This document shows, in pieces, positions 39,838 through 51,722 of a DNA stretch of 64,000 bases; the first letter of the stretch is position 1, and each line of letters starts with the position of its first letter. Location: assembly GCA_023213395.1 (NCBI GenBank), contig CM041465.1, positions 149,117,741 through 149,181,740 of the forward strand. Reading direction: 5' to 3'. The position numbers and the translations under genes are program-made. Origin of the DNA: Cycas panzhihuaensis. Its lineage: Eukaryota > Cycadophyta. The notes below the pieces were generated by a model. The model worked only from the letters and a program-made list of their open reading frames with translations. It did no database searches and was not told where the DNA came from.

Positions 39838-42378
39838 TGTTTCCCAGCTATTGGGAATGGACTTGCGGCACATCGACACAGGTTTGCGCAGGTATATACC
39901 TTCATTTTGCCTGCTTATGGTTAGTAGAGTAAATTGGAATGGTCTGATTGACATGTGCCTGCCCATATGCACCTGTTTGATTGCTTGTTCATTATGCATG
40001 TGCCTAACGGCACCTTTTAGCCTATGACGACTCACAGCGGGGGCATTTATTAGCGAATGCAACGCCCCGTATGGCATACGGCCACTCACGATGTCTCCAT
40101 GGTCTTTCAGGGTGCTTTTTCTAGCTTGTTTATTCGTGTTACCGCATGCTGCTTATGTTGCAAACCCTTTCTAAGCCTGGTTTAACCCTTAGTTAGGTCT
40201 TTTTGCACCGTTTGAGTACTTGCCCATGACCTAAAACTGCTCTTAACTAACGTATTTTGAGTTTAACCTATGGTTTTAGCTTAAAAAACTGCTTTCTTAT
40301 GTTATTTTTCTCTTTTTTTGAGTTTTTGGTCCGTACCGCGGTAAACTAAGCGATGCATCAGAAGTTTCAGTGATCGCCGGAGTTCTTGCCGACGACTATT
40401 TAAAATTTAAAAAAAGAGACCACGCGACCGTGGCCGTGTTTTTTCGCAGCTGGCGTGGCTCCCCAGTTGGGCGCGGGCCCCCAACGTTCACTTGCTTCAC
40501 TCAAGACATAAAAACTCTTTTTTCACTCATTGGCTTCATTCTTGGATGATTTTTTCTACTCTCTACTTCATTCTCTCAAGGAACTCTTCACAAAAGACAA
40601 GACAAACAAACAAGAACAAGAGACACCTTTCTACAGCTGTGGGACAGAGGCATCAAGGGCTACTATTCTTTGGAGATCAGGCCATTCTTTGCCCCCCTAC
40701 GGAGCTCCAATACAAGCATCCCTCCTCTTCACACACATTGAAAGCTTCCAAGAGGATTTTTCACCAAGAAAACCATTGCAAGGAACCATTTCCATCACAT
40801 TTTCTTGCATAAGGCTCCACCATCTCACTCTCTTGCAAGGGACATGCTACATTGCTTCATAGGCATCTCTTAGACCGCTGCTCCAAGTTGCCAAGTGCCT
40901 ACATGCACTCCTTCTTCTTCATTCGAGGTATTTGGTGTCATTTCTTAGGTGTTTTTGCTTGCTTTTTTGCGTTATTTTACTTGCAACTCTTTGCTTCCTT
41001 TTGTATATGCATTTTCTTGGTTTCCCCTTGGCCATTTGATGCAAGGAACCATAGTATTTGTGGCCTATTAGAGTGTTACCCAAGGATAGGCTTAGCTTCC
41101 CATTTTTTCTTCCACTCATCCTTCTTCTCCCATCCTTCTCTTTCGCCATTTCTTGGGCAAACCGGCATAAAGGGTTACACGAGGGTTTGAGGGAGATAGG
41201 CGGGGTTCCGTCCCCATTGCCCTTCTCCCCAAGGGTTCCGCTCCTTTTCCTCTCCCCTTTATCTCCGCTTTTGCTTAAGAAATAGGGCTAGGAGGCTTTG
41301 GAGAATCGGTTGAGTGCTTACCTTGACTTATGCTACCCGTTGCTCCACCATACTTCTTGTCGCATGCTAGCATCGTTTCCCTTACATTCTGTGGAGACCT
41401 CTCGTGGGTGAGTTAGCCATCCCGAGGCTACACTCAACCCCATTTGGGGTGCGTCTGTGGTGTATGACCACAGCATGCACGTCAATGCGACTTTGTTTCC
41501 TTTTATTGCATGTTAGTACTTAACCATATCCTTTTAGCTTAGTTTGCTTTACTTGCAACATATATACACATATCCTTTGGTACCTCGTAGCCTCTCTTTC
41601 GAGAGGAAGGTATTACCTTATTCGCTTGCAGGAGCGTTCGGAACGAAGGGGTGCATACGGTCGATCCATTGCTGGTCGACGTTTGCTTGGTACGTTTTCC
41701 CTTTGTTTATATTGCTTCGGGCTTTATTTTCTGTCATTTCAGTTTGGTTAGTCTTTATTTGCTTTCGGGGAGGTAAGTGAACCCCTCTTTGCCGCTTACA
41801 GCAAGCGTCGCATCTGAGGAGGCGACGGGAGGAAGCGCAACCGTGGAAGGAAACCTGCGTCTCAGCCCAACCGCCGGATCCAGGTATTCTCCGCTCACAT
41901 TTCATACTCCTTTTTCGTGCTCTTACGTTTCTTTACACTTGCTTTGGTAGTTAAAGAACATAAGAAAAAGGGGAAGAAATAACTATTTACTTTGTACTTG
42001 CTTTTTACTCTACATTTGCTTTATTCGCACTTTCTTTGTTATACCCCGCGTATTATGGTGTTTGAGATCCTTTGACCGATCCCCCCTTAGCCGCTCTTGC
42101 GCATATCTTACCTGCGACATGTTTGGTTGGTTACCCCTTCGCCGCTTTCTCATTGCCTTGAGAAGTAGCGGCGTGCGAGTTTCCTTTTCCCCTTCCCGGC
42201 CATCCGAAGGGTAGGAGGGTCTCGCCTTGCACGGTTACCTGGAAGCAACCAGGCACCTTGCGATCCGTGCAGCGCTCCAAGACGGACGTCCGCGGTATGA
42301 TCCTCGTTCTTTAGCCTGTTTAGCCTTGGTTTTATATCCTTCGCTGGCGTTGGATCATTGCCCGTGGAGAGCGTTTCC
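39838..42378 (+). repeat. Element D 5' LTR (2541 bp)
   Basis: TGTTTCCCAG to GAGAGCGTTTCC. TATA-like acataaaaac at about 40506. Its palindrome array (40331-40400) is already garbled compared with element C's 5' LTR. Partial homology to C's LTR over the whole length. Confidence 0.92.
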
Positions 42379-42380
42379 TT

Positions 42381-42398
42381 TGGCGACCATCTTTGGGA
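42381..42398 (+). other. Primer binding site of element D (tRNA-Arg type)
   Basis: TGGCGACCATCTTTGGGA, two bases after the LTR. Same TGGCGACCAT start as element C. Confidence 0.7.
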
Positions 42399-42552
42399 CC
42401 GGAGAAGGGAGCTAAATCCGCCTCCCTTCTTGTGGTGCTCTTGCCTTTAGGTGAGTCTGCGTTAGTGGTTCTAGTTGGGTAAACCCCAACGTGTTTACAT
42501 TACCCCTTTCTTCTTTCGTCTCGTTTCTTCTTAACGCTCGTAAGGGCGTTGC

Positions 42553-45028
42553 ATGCGACGTTTCTCGCGTCGTTTGCGAGGCTTGCCGCCGCTGTCGGAA
42601 GACCGAGCGTCTTGTCCCGTTCCATTGTCGAATCCCAATTCGACCATGGAAGGTTATCCCTCCGATTGGGCCTACCGTCCCATGAGTTCGGGAACTCAGG
42701 AGTTCCCCTCGTCTGTCCCGGAATCCGCCCATGAGGGCGATGATTCCATATACTACCCGGACGACCATTTCCACCCGGATGACTTTAGGCCTCCCGCCCA
42801 AGCGGCGGATGATTCGGGCCCTCATGAGACTCACCACTCTGCTGGCGAGCCTTACGAGGGACGCCCGAAGTCCCCACTTCAAGTCCCTTCGACCTCGTAT
42901 GGCTATGAGGATACCCCCCCCCGCTGACGCGGTCGAGGCGCTTGGCGAGTATTTTCGAGCAGTTCGCCGCCAACCGCCTCCTCGTTGGTTCGAAGAGATT
43001 CTGCGCAACGTGGCGTCTTCTTCGTCCGCGCCTGCGTCGTCTACGACGATCGGCGCTTCTACCCGCGCGCATACGTCTTATGCCGGGTCTACCCCGCCGC
43101 CCAAGGCGAGTCTTGCGCCGGTTGCCCCTAGTCGTGGTCCTACTTCCTCAGGACCCGTTCGTAGTATGCCATTCCCGCAACTCGGGGTTAGCATCCCTTG
43201 TCCTAACCAAACGCACGTGCCACCTCCGAACGTGGCACACGCGTTCCCTAGTAGGCCTCGGGGTCCTACTAGCGCCGCCATTGCTAGCCATGTAGGACCC
43301 GCTCCTACATACGCCCAGAACCCGGTTGGTGGTCCTTCCCTTTATGTCCCCCCAGGCTATACGTCGCAGCCTTGGGGGCAGAGCAAGGGAAACCACCTCC
43401 CTGTTTATGGAGTGGACCCGTTGCACCCTTATGGGGTCGCACCGCCCACGGGCGGCCTATATGGGCGTACAGGTCCCTCATCCTCCATTTCGGCGTCGGT
43501 AGCGACTCCTGCTACGTCAACACAAGGGAGCGCCTCCTTTTCGAGTTTCTACCAAACCCCTTTCCAACAAGGGGCCTCTTTCCCGGGAGGGGCGGGTACG
43601 CAACCCCCGTCTATCCTTTTGACAGCTGTCGATCCCTTAGCCCAGGCGAGGACACGTCCTTTCGTGGACTATAGGTCGACGCCCCTATCCGTTGAGGCGT
43701 TGAGGACTAACTTGCCGCCTCATCCTCCTGAAGTCCCCAAATTTGATGGGACTTCGTCGCAGGACCCAACCGAGCATGTGCGCAGCTTTTCCATGGTGTG
43801 CATTGACTATTGGGCCTATGACCACATCTTGATGAAGCTCTTCCCGCGGTCCTTGCAGGGCGACGCCCTCAAGTGGTTTTACCGCCTCCCTGCCCATTCG
43901 ATCTCCTCATTCCAGCAGCTAGTGGACGAGTTCGTCAATTATTTCGACGTGGCTCGCCCATTCGAGAGTGGAATGAAGGCGCTTTTGTCGCTCAAACAAG
44001 GTCACGATGAGATGAACCGTGACTTTGTGCGACGCTTCCACGACCTCCTTCACTCCACCAAGGCCACATTGCCTGAGGAGTTGAAGAGGGATCTCTTTGT
44101 CAATGCACTTCGTCCCGAGGTGCATGTGGAAGTCCTCAAGATGGGGGCAACCACATGTGACTCCGCCATCGCGAGGTGCTTAGCTTTGGAGGCTATTGAG
44201 ATCCAAGCCGGACTCAAGAAACCTCCTAGGCCCTCGCAGCGTCGCGAGGCGCCTCCTCTAGCGAAGGAGACTAAACCTTCGCAGCCTGCTAGGACCACCT
44301 CTCACCCGACCGAGAGGACCCTAGATCCGCTTACTTCCGCCATCCGCTCGTTCGAGCACACGATGAAGGAGTTGAAACTCCAACCCCCCTCATCGCCAAC
44401 CCCTCACAGACCCATCCAGCAGACTTCCCGTGCGGCGCCTCCCAAAGAGGGCAACACCCAACCTTCTCAAGCAAGGAGGATCGATCCTCCCCTTGAGAAG
44501 AGGTGGTGTTCTATCCACGGGGAGTGTTTCCATGACGACGCGCGTTGCCGGGCCCAGCACCCCCGCGACGCTCATGCCGATTCGTCTCCTAGGCGAGCGT
44601 CGAGGCCCAACCTCGACCAGCCCATTCACAGAGACCCGTTCCCCAAGCATGGGGAACGGGGCCGCGATGCCCAGCAAAGGAACAACCGGAATCGGGACAA
44701 GTCTCCCGATCCCCGCCCTTTGCGTGGTAGAGGGAAGGGTGTACGCAGGTCGCCCTCCCCTTCTCGATCTCCTTACCGTCGCGCTCCATCGCCTTCGCGG
44801 TCCCGTAACAAGGGAAAGAAGATGATCCAGATGCTTGAGACCACTCCTCTCTACGCGTTAACCCGGTCTCAAGCCGCGAAGGAGGCAGCAGGTACCTCCG
44901 CGTCTACTTCACAGCTTGATCCCCCTCTGGAGACCACTCCTCCAGAGATTCCCGCACTTCCCAAGACTATTCCCGTGCGCCCTGGGCGATTCGACCTTAG
45001 GAGAGCCCTTGCAACCCAGGGAGGGTAA
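42553..45028 (+). pseudogene. Element D gag, one frameshift from intact
   Basis: The first frame starts at 42553 (or at the conserved ATG 42646, MEGYPSDW) and breaks at a run of nine C at about 42914-42922. Element C reads the same place as accctccc without a shift. From there a single frame runs to TAA at 45026-45028. It holds the Pro/Gly-rich region, the capsid core (PKFDGTSSQDPTEHVRSF, DALKWFYRLP), a zinc-knuckle-like KRWCSIHGECFHDDARC and an Arg/Ser-rich basic tail (RRSPSPSRSPYRRAPSPSRS). Without the extra C, gag would be about 790-825 residues. The shift may be a real mutation or a homopolymer error. Confidence 0.87.
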
Positions 45029-45770
45029 GCCCTTTCGTAGTCGAAGAGCTTCTCACGATGGGCCGGGATGTCCATCATGGACGTCTTGAGAAGTTGCCGG
45101 AGCAATGGCGCTTCTCCTAGAAGCTCTTGGATCGAATGATGCGTCCGTTCACGCCTTGGGTACAACCCCAAGCAGTGGACCCATTATTTCTTTCGACCCC
45201 AGAGATCTTCCTCCATCTAGTGGAAGGGAGCGTCAATGGAACTTCCCTTTCACCATCACGATAGATACTCCCGATTGTACGTTGCGAAGAACCGTCGTCG
45301 ACAACGGTTCTTCCGTCAATGCCATGCCTTCTTGGCGTTATGCGGGGAGCTTGGCATTTCATACGGAACCCGCTCCATGGCGCTATTTGTCGAAACTATG
45401 TGATGCAGAAGACTCCCTTGGGATCTGTCTCGATACCCCTTACCCCCGAGGATAAGACGGTCGTTACTGACATCGTCGTCCTCGATGTTGATGTTGATTA
45501 CAACCTACTCTTGGGTCGACCATGGCTCGACCAAATGGGAGCCGTGTGTTCCACCCGTTGGGGGCAACTCAAGTTTGTCCATAATGGACAAATGAAAGTT
45601 ATCCTCCGCGAGCGATCGTTCGCCAAATCTGTTAGGGCTCCCGCCCAGACAATCCATAGCTATACGAAGGGAAGTAAACGCCCTTCCGACTATGTCTCGG
45701 CTTGCTCTATCCAATCCCGATTCCTCTTCGAGAAGAAGGCCCCGCTCCTTCTTCCCCCGCGTTGACGCGT
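45029..45770 (+). pseudogene. Element D aspartic protease, frameshifted
   Basis: First half (45105-45455): PIISFDPRDLPPSSG and RTVVDNGSSVNAMPSW, an active site with Asp-Asn-Gly. Second half in another frame (from about 45420): VVLDVDVDYNLLLGRPWLDQ. The frame changes near 45340-45440. The same Asp-Asn-Gly is present in C. Confidence 0.82.
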
Positions 45771-46469
45771 TTACTATCGTCGGCTTGGTATGGGTACCTC
45801 GCGGGTGCTCGGCGACGACGAGTCCCATGGTGGGGAAGAGAACCTTCCTCACCCGTTTGCTCCTCCGCTTGTGTAGGACATCTTCACAGTCCCTGATTGC
45901 TCCTGCGACCCCTTTTGTTGTTGAGTCGGGTCACTTTCATGGGTCGCATGACATTGCGCATGCCGGCTCATGCGTCCCTGTCTCTTCCATCCCATCACCC
46001 CCCGCAGGTGATGATGTTGAGCGTCTTCCCCTAGCTTTTTACGAGGGATCTCTCCTGGATGCTCCTTCAGTTTCTCTTGCGGATGACGGGCAGTCTTCAG
46101 GCCATACCGGTCCTATCGCTCCCGCGTCATCCGCCACCTCGCCCATTCGAAGTCAAGTCCTCGATGGAGTGGACTACTTCGAAGGCAGCGACCTGTTGGA
46201 ACACTTAGCCGGTTCCACGCCAAGTTTGCCTCCTGGTCACCACAAGCTTGGCCACCAGAAGGTCTTGGCGATTGGGTCCCCATTAGCCGACCCAATCCTC
46301 TCTCCCGTTTCCTCCCTTCCGGTTGATCTTGCCCCCCTCCATTTCGAGGAGGGGAATGCCATGCATGGGGCAACCCAGACATAGTCCTTGCCGGATAGGG
46401 TCATCAAGGTCGGGCCGGAGTGTACCCCAAGCGAGGTGAGGAGTATACCCTCTGTTAGAATTCCGCGAT
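45771..46469 (+). other. Element D: worn coding spacer between protease and RT
   Basis: A 230-codon frame (45692-46384) is open but low in complexity and of uncertain meaning. Element C has unrelated sequence at this place. Just before RT the coding frame resumes (about 46450). No domain recognised. Confidence 0.45.
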
Positions 46470-47828
46470 GTGTTCGCATGGGAATACTCGGACATGAAGG
46501 GCATCGACCCCTCCATCGCCACGCACAACCTTGACCTTCCCCGACGCCGCCCGTGCGTCGAAGCGGCGTCCTTCACCCAAAACTTTCACGTCAAGATGGA
46601 AGTCGAGAAACTTTTGGATGCGGGACTTATTTCTTCTATCGACTACCCAAAGTGGGTGTCCAACATCATCCCCGTTGCCAAAAAGAACGGGTCCATTCGC
46701 ATTTGTGTCGATTTTCGCGACATAAACAATGCTTGTCCTAAGGACAACTTTCCTCTTCCTTTTATCGATCAAATAATCGATCGCACAGCCGGGTTCGAAG
46801 TTATGTCCTTGATGGACGGCTTCTCCGGTTACAACCAGATCCAAATTTCTCCCGAAGACCGCCACAAGACGGCCTTCACCACGCCATGGGGTGTCTTTGC
46901 CTACAAGGCAATGCCCTTTGGTCTAAAAAATGCAGGGGCCACCTATCAGAGGGCCATGCATTTCATCTTCCACGACCTCATCAACAACACGTTGGAGGTC
47001 TTCATGGACGACATGATGGGTCTCTCTCGTGCCAGGGCCCATCATCCCTCCGACTTGCGCGCCATCTTCGCAAGATGCCGCAAGTACCATGTCAGTCTAA
47101 ACCCGCTTAAGTGCGTGTTTGCCGTTACCTCGGGCAAACTCCTCGGTTTCCTTATGTCTCAATAAGGGATCCAAATCGACCCGGATAAGGTCAAGGCGAT
47201 CCTTGACATGCCGCCTCCTAGGACCCAACGACAAATTAAGTCGTTCCTAGGTAGGCTTGGTTTTTTTAGGCATTTTTTGGCAGACTTCGCCATAAACGCC
47301 AAGCCTCTTACAAACCTATTGAAGAAAGGAGCCCCTTTTGTATGGTCGGATAAGGCCCAAAAGGCGTTCGTAGGGCTCAAGGAAGCACTCGTTTCCGCCC
47401 CTATGTTGGCGCCTCCTCACTTCGATAGGCCCTTCATCCTTTATACCTCGGCGACCGATGAATCCCTGGGTGCAATGCTCGCGCAGGAAGACGATTCGGG
47501 AACCGAAAGAGCTATTTATTTCATCAGCCGCACTCTCGTTGCCGCTGAGTCGAACTATCCTCCCGCCGAAAAGGAATGTCTCTCCTTGGTCCATGCAACC
47601 AAGAAGTTTCGGCATTACCTGCTCGGTAATACGACCAAGGTGATCGTCCAGTCCGATCCCTTGCGTTTTTTGCTCACCCGTTCGGATTTGACGGGTAGGA
47701 CGGGACGTTGGGCCGTCCTGCTTCAAGAATTCGACCTGCAGATCGTTAACAGGAAGTCGGTGAAGGGAATGGTTGTTGCCGAGCAGTTAGCCGACTCTGC
47801 CATCCCCAACGCGGCAAGATCCTGTTGA
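46470..47828 (+). pseudogene. Element D reverse transcriptase and RNase H, one stop
   Basis: A single frame of about 450 codons. RT: CVDFRDINNACPKDNFPLPF, GFSGYNQIQISPEDR, AYKAMPFGLKNAGATYQRAM and LEVFMDDMMGLS (Phe-Met-Asp-Asp). Connection: PPPRTQRQIKSFLGRLGFF. RNase H: LYTSATDESLGAMLAQED, RTLVAAESNYPPAEKECLSL and VQSDPLRFLL, with all three visible acids kept. The only internal stop is TAA at 47162-47164, where element A has CGA. The frame is lost at about 47815 (ARSC then TGA), one base off from the integrase frame. Confidence 0.92.
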
Positions 47829-49142
47829 CGATTCCTTTCCCGACGAGTCCATTATGACCGTCCGGGAGGCCCTTCCTCACCCGCTCGCCGATAGCGAGTG
47901 GTACGGCGACATCGTGCGATATTTGACTCTGCAGGAATATCGCCCCGAAGCTAGCAACAAGGTTAGGTCGCGTGTCCGCGCGACTGCTAGGCAACACCTC
48001 CTCGTAGACGGGGTGTTGTACAAGAGATCTTTCGACGGGATCTTGCTTCGCTGCGTCGCTCCCGACGAAGCGGACCAGATACTCCGCGAATGCCACCACG
48101 GCATTTGTGGGGGCCACTTTGGGGGTCAGTCTATGGCCCAAAGGATCCTTCGCATGGGTTACTACTGGCCGTCCCTGTTTAAGGACGCCCATGCCTGTGC
48201 CCTTAGATGCCGGCGTTGTCAGGAGCACGCCAACGTCTCCCACGTCTTGCGTCAGGCGTTGCATCCTATCGTGTCTCGTGGCCCTTTTCCCAATGGGGTC
48301 TCGACCTCATTGGGCTATAACGCCACCCTCTTCTCGCCCAAAGATAAATTTATTCTAATCACATCGAGTATTTTACTAAATGGGCAGAGGCAATTCCCCT
48401 GTCCACTACCCCTGGCAAGACGATAGCCACCTTCGTCTACCAGCACATTATCTGTCGCTTTGGGATCCCGGACGTCCTAATCACAGATAATGGAACTCCC
48501 TTTTGCAACAAGGAGATGGATGAATTATGTGAGAAATTCAAAATCTCGCATAAGACATCATCCCCTTATTACCCCCAAGCCAACGGGCAGATCGAATCTT
48601 TCAACAAAACGCTCATTGGCATCCTAAAGAAGACCGTTGCCCAGTCTCAAAGAGACTGGCATATCCAGCTCCCTTCCGCCCTATGGGCTTATCGTACCTC
48701 TATCCGGACAGCTACCGGGATGACCCCATTCTCGTTAGTATACGGAACCGAGGCGATACTCCCATTGGAAGTGGAGATCCCTTCTCTTCGGGTTTCCCTT
48801 CGAGGCCTCATCGATGAGGAGTCTATTCGCCAGGCTCGCCTCCTCGACCTCGAAGCCCTGGATGAGAAGCGCTTAGCGGCCTACCAAGCGAACCTCGCTT
48901 CGAAGGCCCGTTTGCAGAGGACGCACGACAAACACCTCCGCGCTCGTCCTCTGTGTCCCGGGGACCATGTCCTCAAGTTGGAATATCTCTACGATCGCTT
49001 GGCCAAATTCGGGCCCAAGTGGGTGGGTCCCTTCGTCGTTCTCGATGACCTCGATAATCAGACGTCTTGGATCGCCACCTTGGATGGCTTGGAATTTGAA
49101 AAGGCGGTCAACGGGAAATTCCTCAAGAAGTTCTATGCGTGA
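47829..49142 (+). pseudogene. Element D integrase, frameshifted in the core
   Basis: The zinc-binding domain is intact (RECHHGICGGHFGG, CALRCRRCQEH; about 48088-48232). The frame is lost between 48275 and 48515, across the first catalytic Asp (nucleotides still encode WGLDLIG in another frame). From 48516 a clean frame carries KFKISHKTSSPYYPQANGQI with the final Glu in QIESFNKT. It ends in the C-terminal domain (RARPLCPGDHVLKLEYLYDR, KKFYA) at the TGA 49140-49142. Confidence 0.9.
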
Positions 49143-49175
49143 TTTCCGTCCTTTGCTCCGAAACGAGCCTAAACT

Positions 49176-49234
49176 ACCATTTTAAATTGTTTCTATTCCT
49201 CCCAACCACGGGTTGAATGGCAATTTAAGATGGA
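49176..49234 (+). other. Post-pol stem-loop, element D copy 1
   Basis: Begins 34 bases after the integrase stop. Arms ACCATTTTAAATTG and CAATTTAAGATGGA; inner pairs around cctcccaaccacgggttg. Confidence 0.72.
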
Positions 49235-49261
49235 TTCCTTGCTCCGAAATGAGCCTAAACT

Positions 49262-49320
49262 ACCATCTTAGACTGCCTCCATTCCTCCCAACTGCGGGTT
49301 GAATGGCAATTTAAGGTGGA
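49262..49320 (+). other. Post-pol stem-loop, element D copy 2
   Basis: Second unit of an 86-bp tandem repeat. Arms ACCATCTTAGACTG and CAATTTAAGGTGGA. Compared with copy 1, changes in the arms mostly keep pairing through G-U. Confidence 0.72.
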
Positions 49321-49950
49321 TTTTTCTTCAGTTTCGCTTCCGGTTCCTCCTGCGGAACCCGCGTTCCCATGAGCTCTTGGGAACCTTTGTCTTCCTATTT
49401 TGGGCATCCCCCAAACTAGGACGACGCTATGGAGTATCGTTACTCCCCTTCCCGTGCTCGTCGTTTCCTTCGCACATTCCGCTATGCTCCCTCGTGGACG
49501 TGTATGTTGCCCTATCCTCTAACCTCACACCTCTCGATCGCCTCTACTTACGGTGGATGTGTGTGCTCCTGTTAGACATTTGGCCATACATGGAAGGAAA
49601 CACCTGCATATTTGCAATAAACTCTTTACAACAAAAAATCTACATATCTACACATCTACATTTCTACAACAAACAAATATCTACAACATGTAAACCTTGA
49701 CAACATACAAAAATATCCATTTACAAAAAATAAATCATACATGCTACCTCTACCATACATGGTACACCATTTCATGTCAAAAACGGGGTTCCAATTACCC
49801 CGTATGTGTATATATATCAAAAATGTCATAGTACATCGTGTGTGTGGGAAGCCGGGATCCTTGCAGGGGGAGTACAATCATGTGAGCCTACATATGACCC
49901 CCTGGAGGCCCGCGCTTTCCCGTCAAGATCATACATATGTACATGGATCT
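49321..49950. other. Element D spacer after the hairpins
   Basis: Equivalent to 2647-3217 of A: GC-rich inverted repeats, then AT-rich acatctacat-like words at 49625-49740. No gene. Confidence 0.55.
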
Positions 49951-49951
49951 C

Positions 49952-50632
49952 CTAGCTACTACTGCTGCCCCGATCCTGGGGTCCCATCTCCTGGCCTATG
50001 TGATCCCTCTCCTGGGGACCACGTCCCTGCGAGGCTCCTCCACAGGCCTCATGGCCCGCCTCGCTCGCCTCGTCCCGTGGCCGTCTCGGGGTCGTAGCCG
50101 CTGTCTGGGTGTGTGTCCGGCTCCTGCTCGACCTCGAGACCATCTGGGCCACCAATTTGGTCGTCTGGGACCTGGATGCGGTCCCTCTCGCCCCGTAGTC
50201 CCTCCTCGACTACTCTCGCTCTGTCCTCCGACGCCTTAAGGCGTTCCTCTAGGACTGCGAGGCGAGTGCTGGTATCTCTATCCCCTCCGGCTCCGCTCTG
50301 GCTCCCTGCAGCCTGGACCTGTCCTCGTAGCTCGTCCCGCTCGCCCCTGGTCGCGTCGAGCTCTCGCTGTTGTCCCGGACGTCGTGCGCTCCCTGGGCCT
50401 CTGCAACCCAGATGTCTCAGATTACTCGGTAGGCGAATGCCTCCATGTAAGCTCCCACCGATCTAGGCGCATCCTCCGCCTGGATGGGCGGTTGCCCCTC
50501 TGCGTAGACCTGAGGGAACAGCTCCCTCACCGCAGCCTCAACCAGTCTATGGACCTCCGCTACACCTACCAATGCAACATGCCATGCGTCAGTGTGTACC
50601 CTCGATATAAATCAAATCAAATCAAAGCTCTA
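49952..50632 (-). pseudogene. Element D: remnant of the antisense PMD gene (C-terminal part only)
   Basis: The minus-strand frame at 50155-49952 has MVAQMVSRSSRSRTHTQTAA and TTPRRPRDEASEAG, closely matching VAQMVSRSSQSRTRTHTAA and TTPRRPRDEESEAG in element A (3218-3481). Upstream on the minus strand homology continues to about 50632, then jumps to sequence that in A lies beyond 5990. So about 2 kb with the whole plant mobile domain and the palindrome array has been lost. Confidence 0.72.
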
Positions 50633-50947
50633 TCTCCCGAGCATGCCCAAGTTTATACTTGTTTAGCTCGTTTCGCCGCTCTGAGCTCGTTTTCGCAGTC
50701 CTTTTTCGCTCCTGGGGCTCCCAAAGGAAATGCTCCCCCGTCTGGGGGCATGTTATGCTTTCCGAAGCAACTTTTGGGGATTCCAGGGCGCTCTTTTTCT
50801 GCCTACTCTCAGTCAGTGCCCTGATGGCTCGCTCTCGGGTAGCCTCATTGCCAGGTCCTCCTACCCTTCGCGGCCCGCTTCGTGTTTGCTATCCGAGTTT
50901 TTGTGTTGCTCGCACTGCTATTTATCGCCCGAGTTTGGCATTCGACC
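50633..50947. other. Element D leader of the second RNase H
   Basis: Shared with C (16835-17152) and A. Non-coding. Deletion junction at its left edge (ctctatctcccgagcatgcc). Confidence 0.55.
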
Positions 50948-51370
50948 ATGTCTCTCCTCATTTTCACCGATGGTGGAAGTCGCGGCAACCCCGGGCCTTC
51001 CGCCACCGCGTGGATCCTTCGTAGCCCCTCCGGGCATGATTACATGCGCTCTGGAGTCTTCCTTCCCGAGGCTACCAATAACGAAGCCGAGTACACGGCC
51101 GTTATTGAAGCCCTTACCGATGCTCTTCGTTTCCATCAAGGTTCTATTGTGTTGTTTTGCGATTCTCAGGTTGTGGTATCTCATCTCACCTAGGTTTACT
51201 AGGTGCGATGCCCTCACCTGAGAACCCTCGCGTCTGCCGCCAGGTCCCTCTTGGCTCGTTTCTCATCAGTGGATATTCAGCATATCCCTAGGCACCTCAA
51301 CGCTGAGGCCGACAGCCTCGTCCGCCTCATCCTTGAGCGTCGCCTCCCTCTTCTCGATGACCGCCGTTGA
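50948..51370 (+). pseudogene. Element D: second RNase H with two amber stops
   Basis: Same 141-codon layout as the intact copy in C. All catalytic acids are present (FTDGGSRGNPG, NNEAEY, FCDSQ, NAEADSL). Two TAG codons at about 51191 and 51200 stand where C has CAG (HLTQVYQVRC). Apart from these and a handful of conservative changes the protein equals that of C. Both stops are C-to-T changes in a CAG context, a typical methylation site in plants. Confidence 0.9.
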
Positions 51371-51722
51371 GGCTTGCCTGGCCAGCCCGTACCCAAGTCT
51401 CTAGTTGTTTTTTAGTTTGATGCGCCTATTTAGTGCGTTGGATGCCCTCCTATTACTCATTGCACCTTGGTAACGGGGGCATCCCGTTCTTCTTGCTTGC
51501 TTCAGTTTCCGCTCGATGTTTAGACGACGCGTAGGCAGCCCCTACGTTGTCCTTGTCTCTGTCACCCTTGTCCACGCGTTCCGCCACGACACTTGCCTAC
51601 GCCCTTGGACCACGTGCTGATCTTTGATGTTTATATATATGCATGTGCTACTCATGTTTCTTGGTTGACAGCATTCGCCATCACATTACGCTCCCGAGCA
51701 GTGAGGCTCACGCTAAGGGGCG
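51371..51722. other. Element D 3' leader to the LTR
   Basis: Matches C 17576-17930. Ends gtgaggctcacgctaaggggcg before TGTTTCC, the likely plus-strand primer. Confidence 0.55.

Noticed and set aside
42412-43008. Long minus-strand frame (198 codons) opposite gag of D, and similar ones opposite gag and pol in A and C
   Set aside because: Shadows of GC-rich coding sequence on the other strand. Composition is Arg/Gly-biased and no motif is present.
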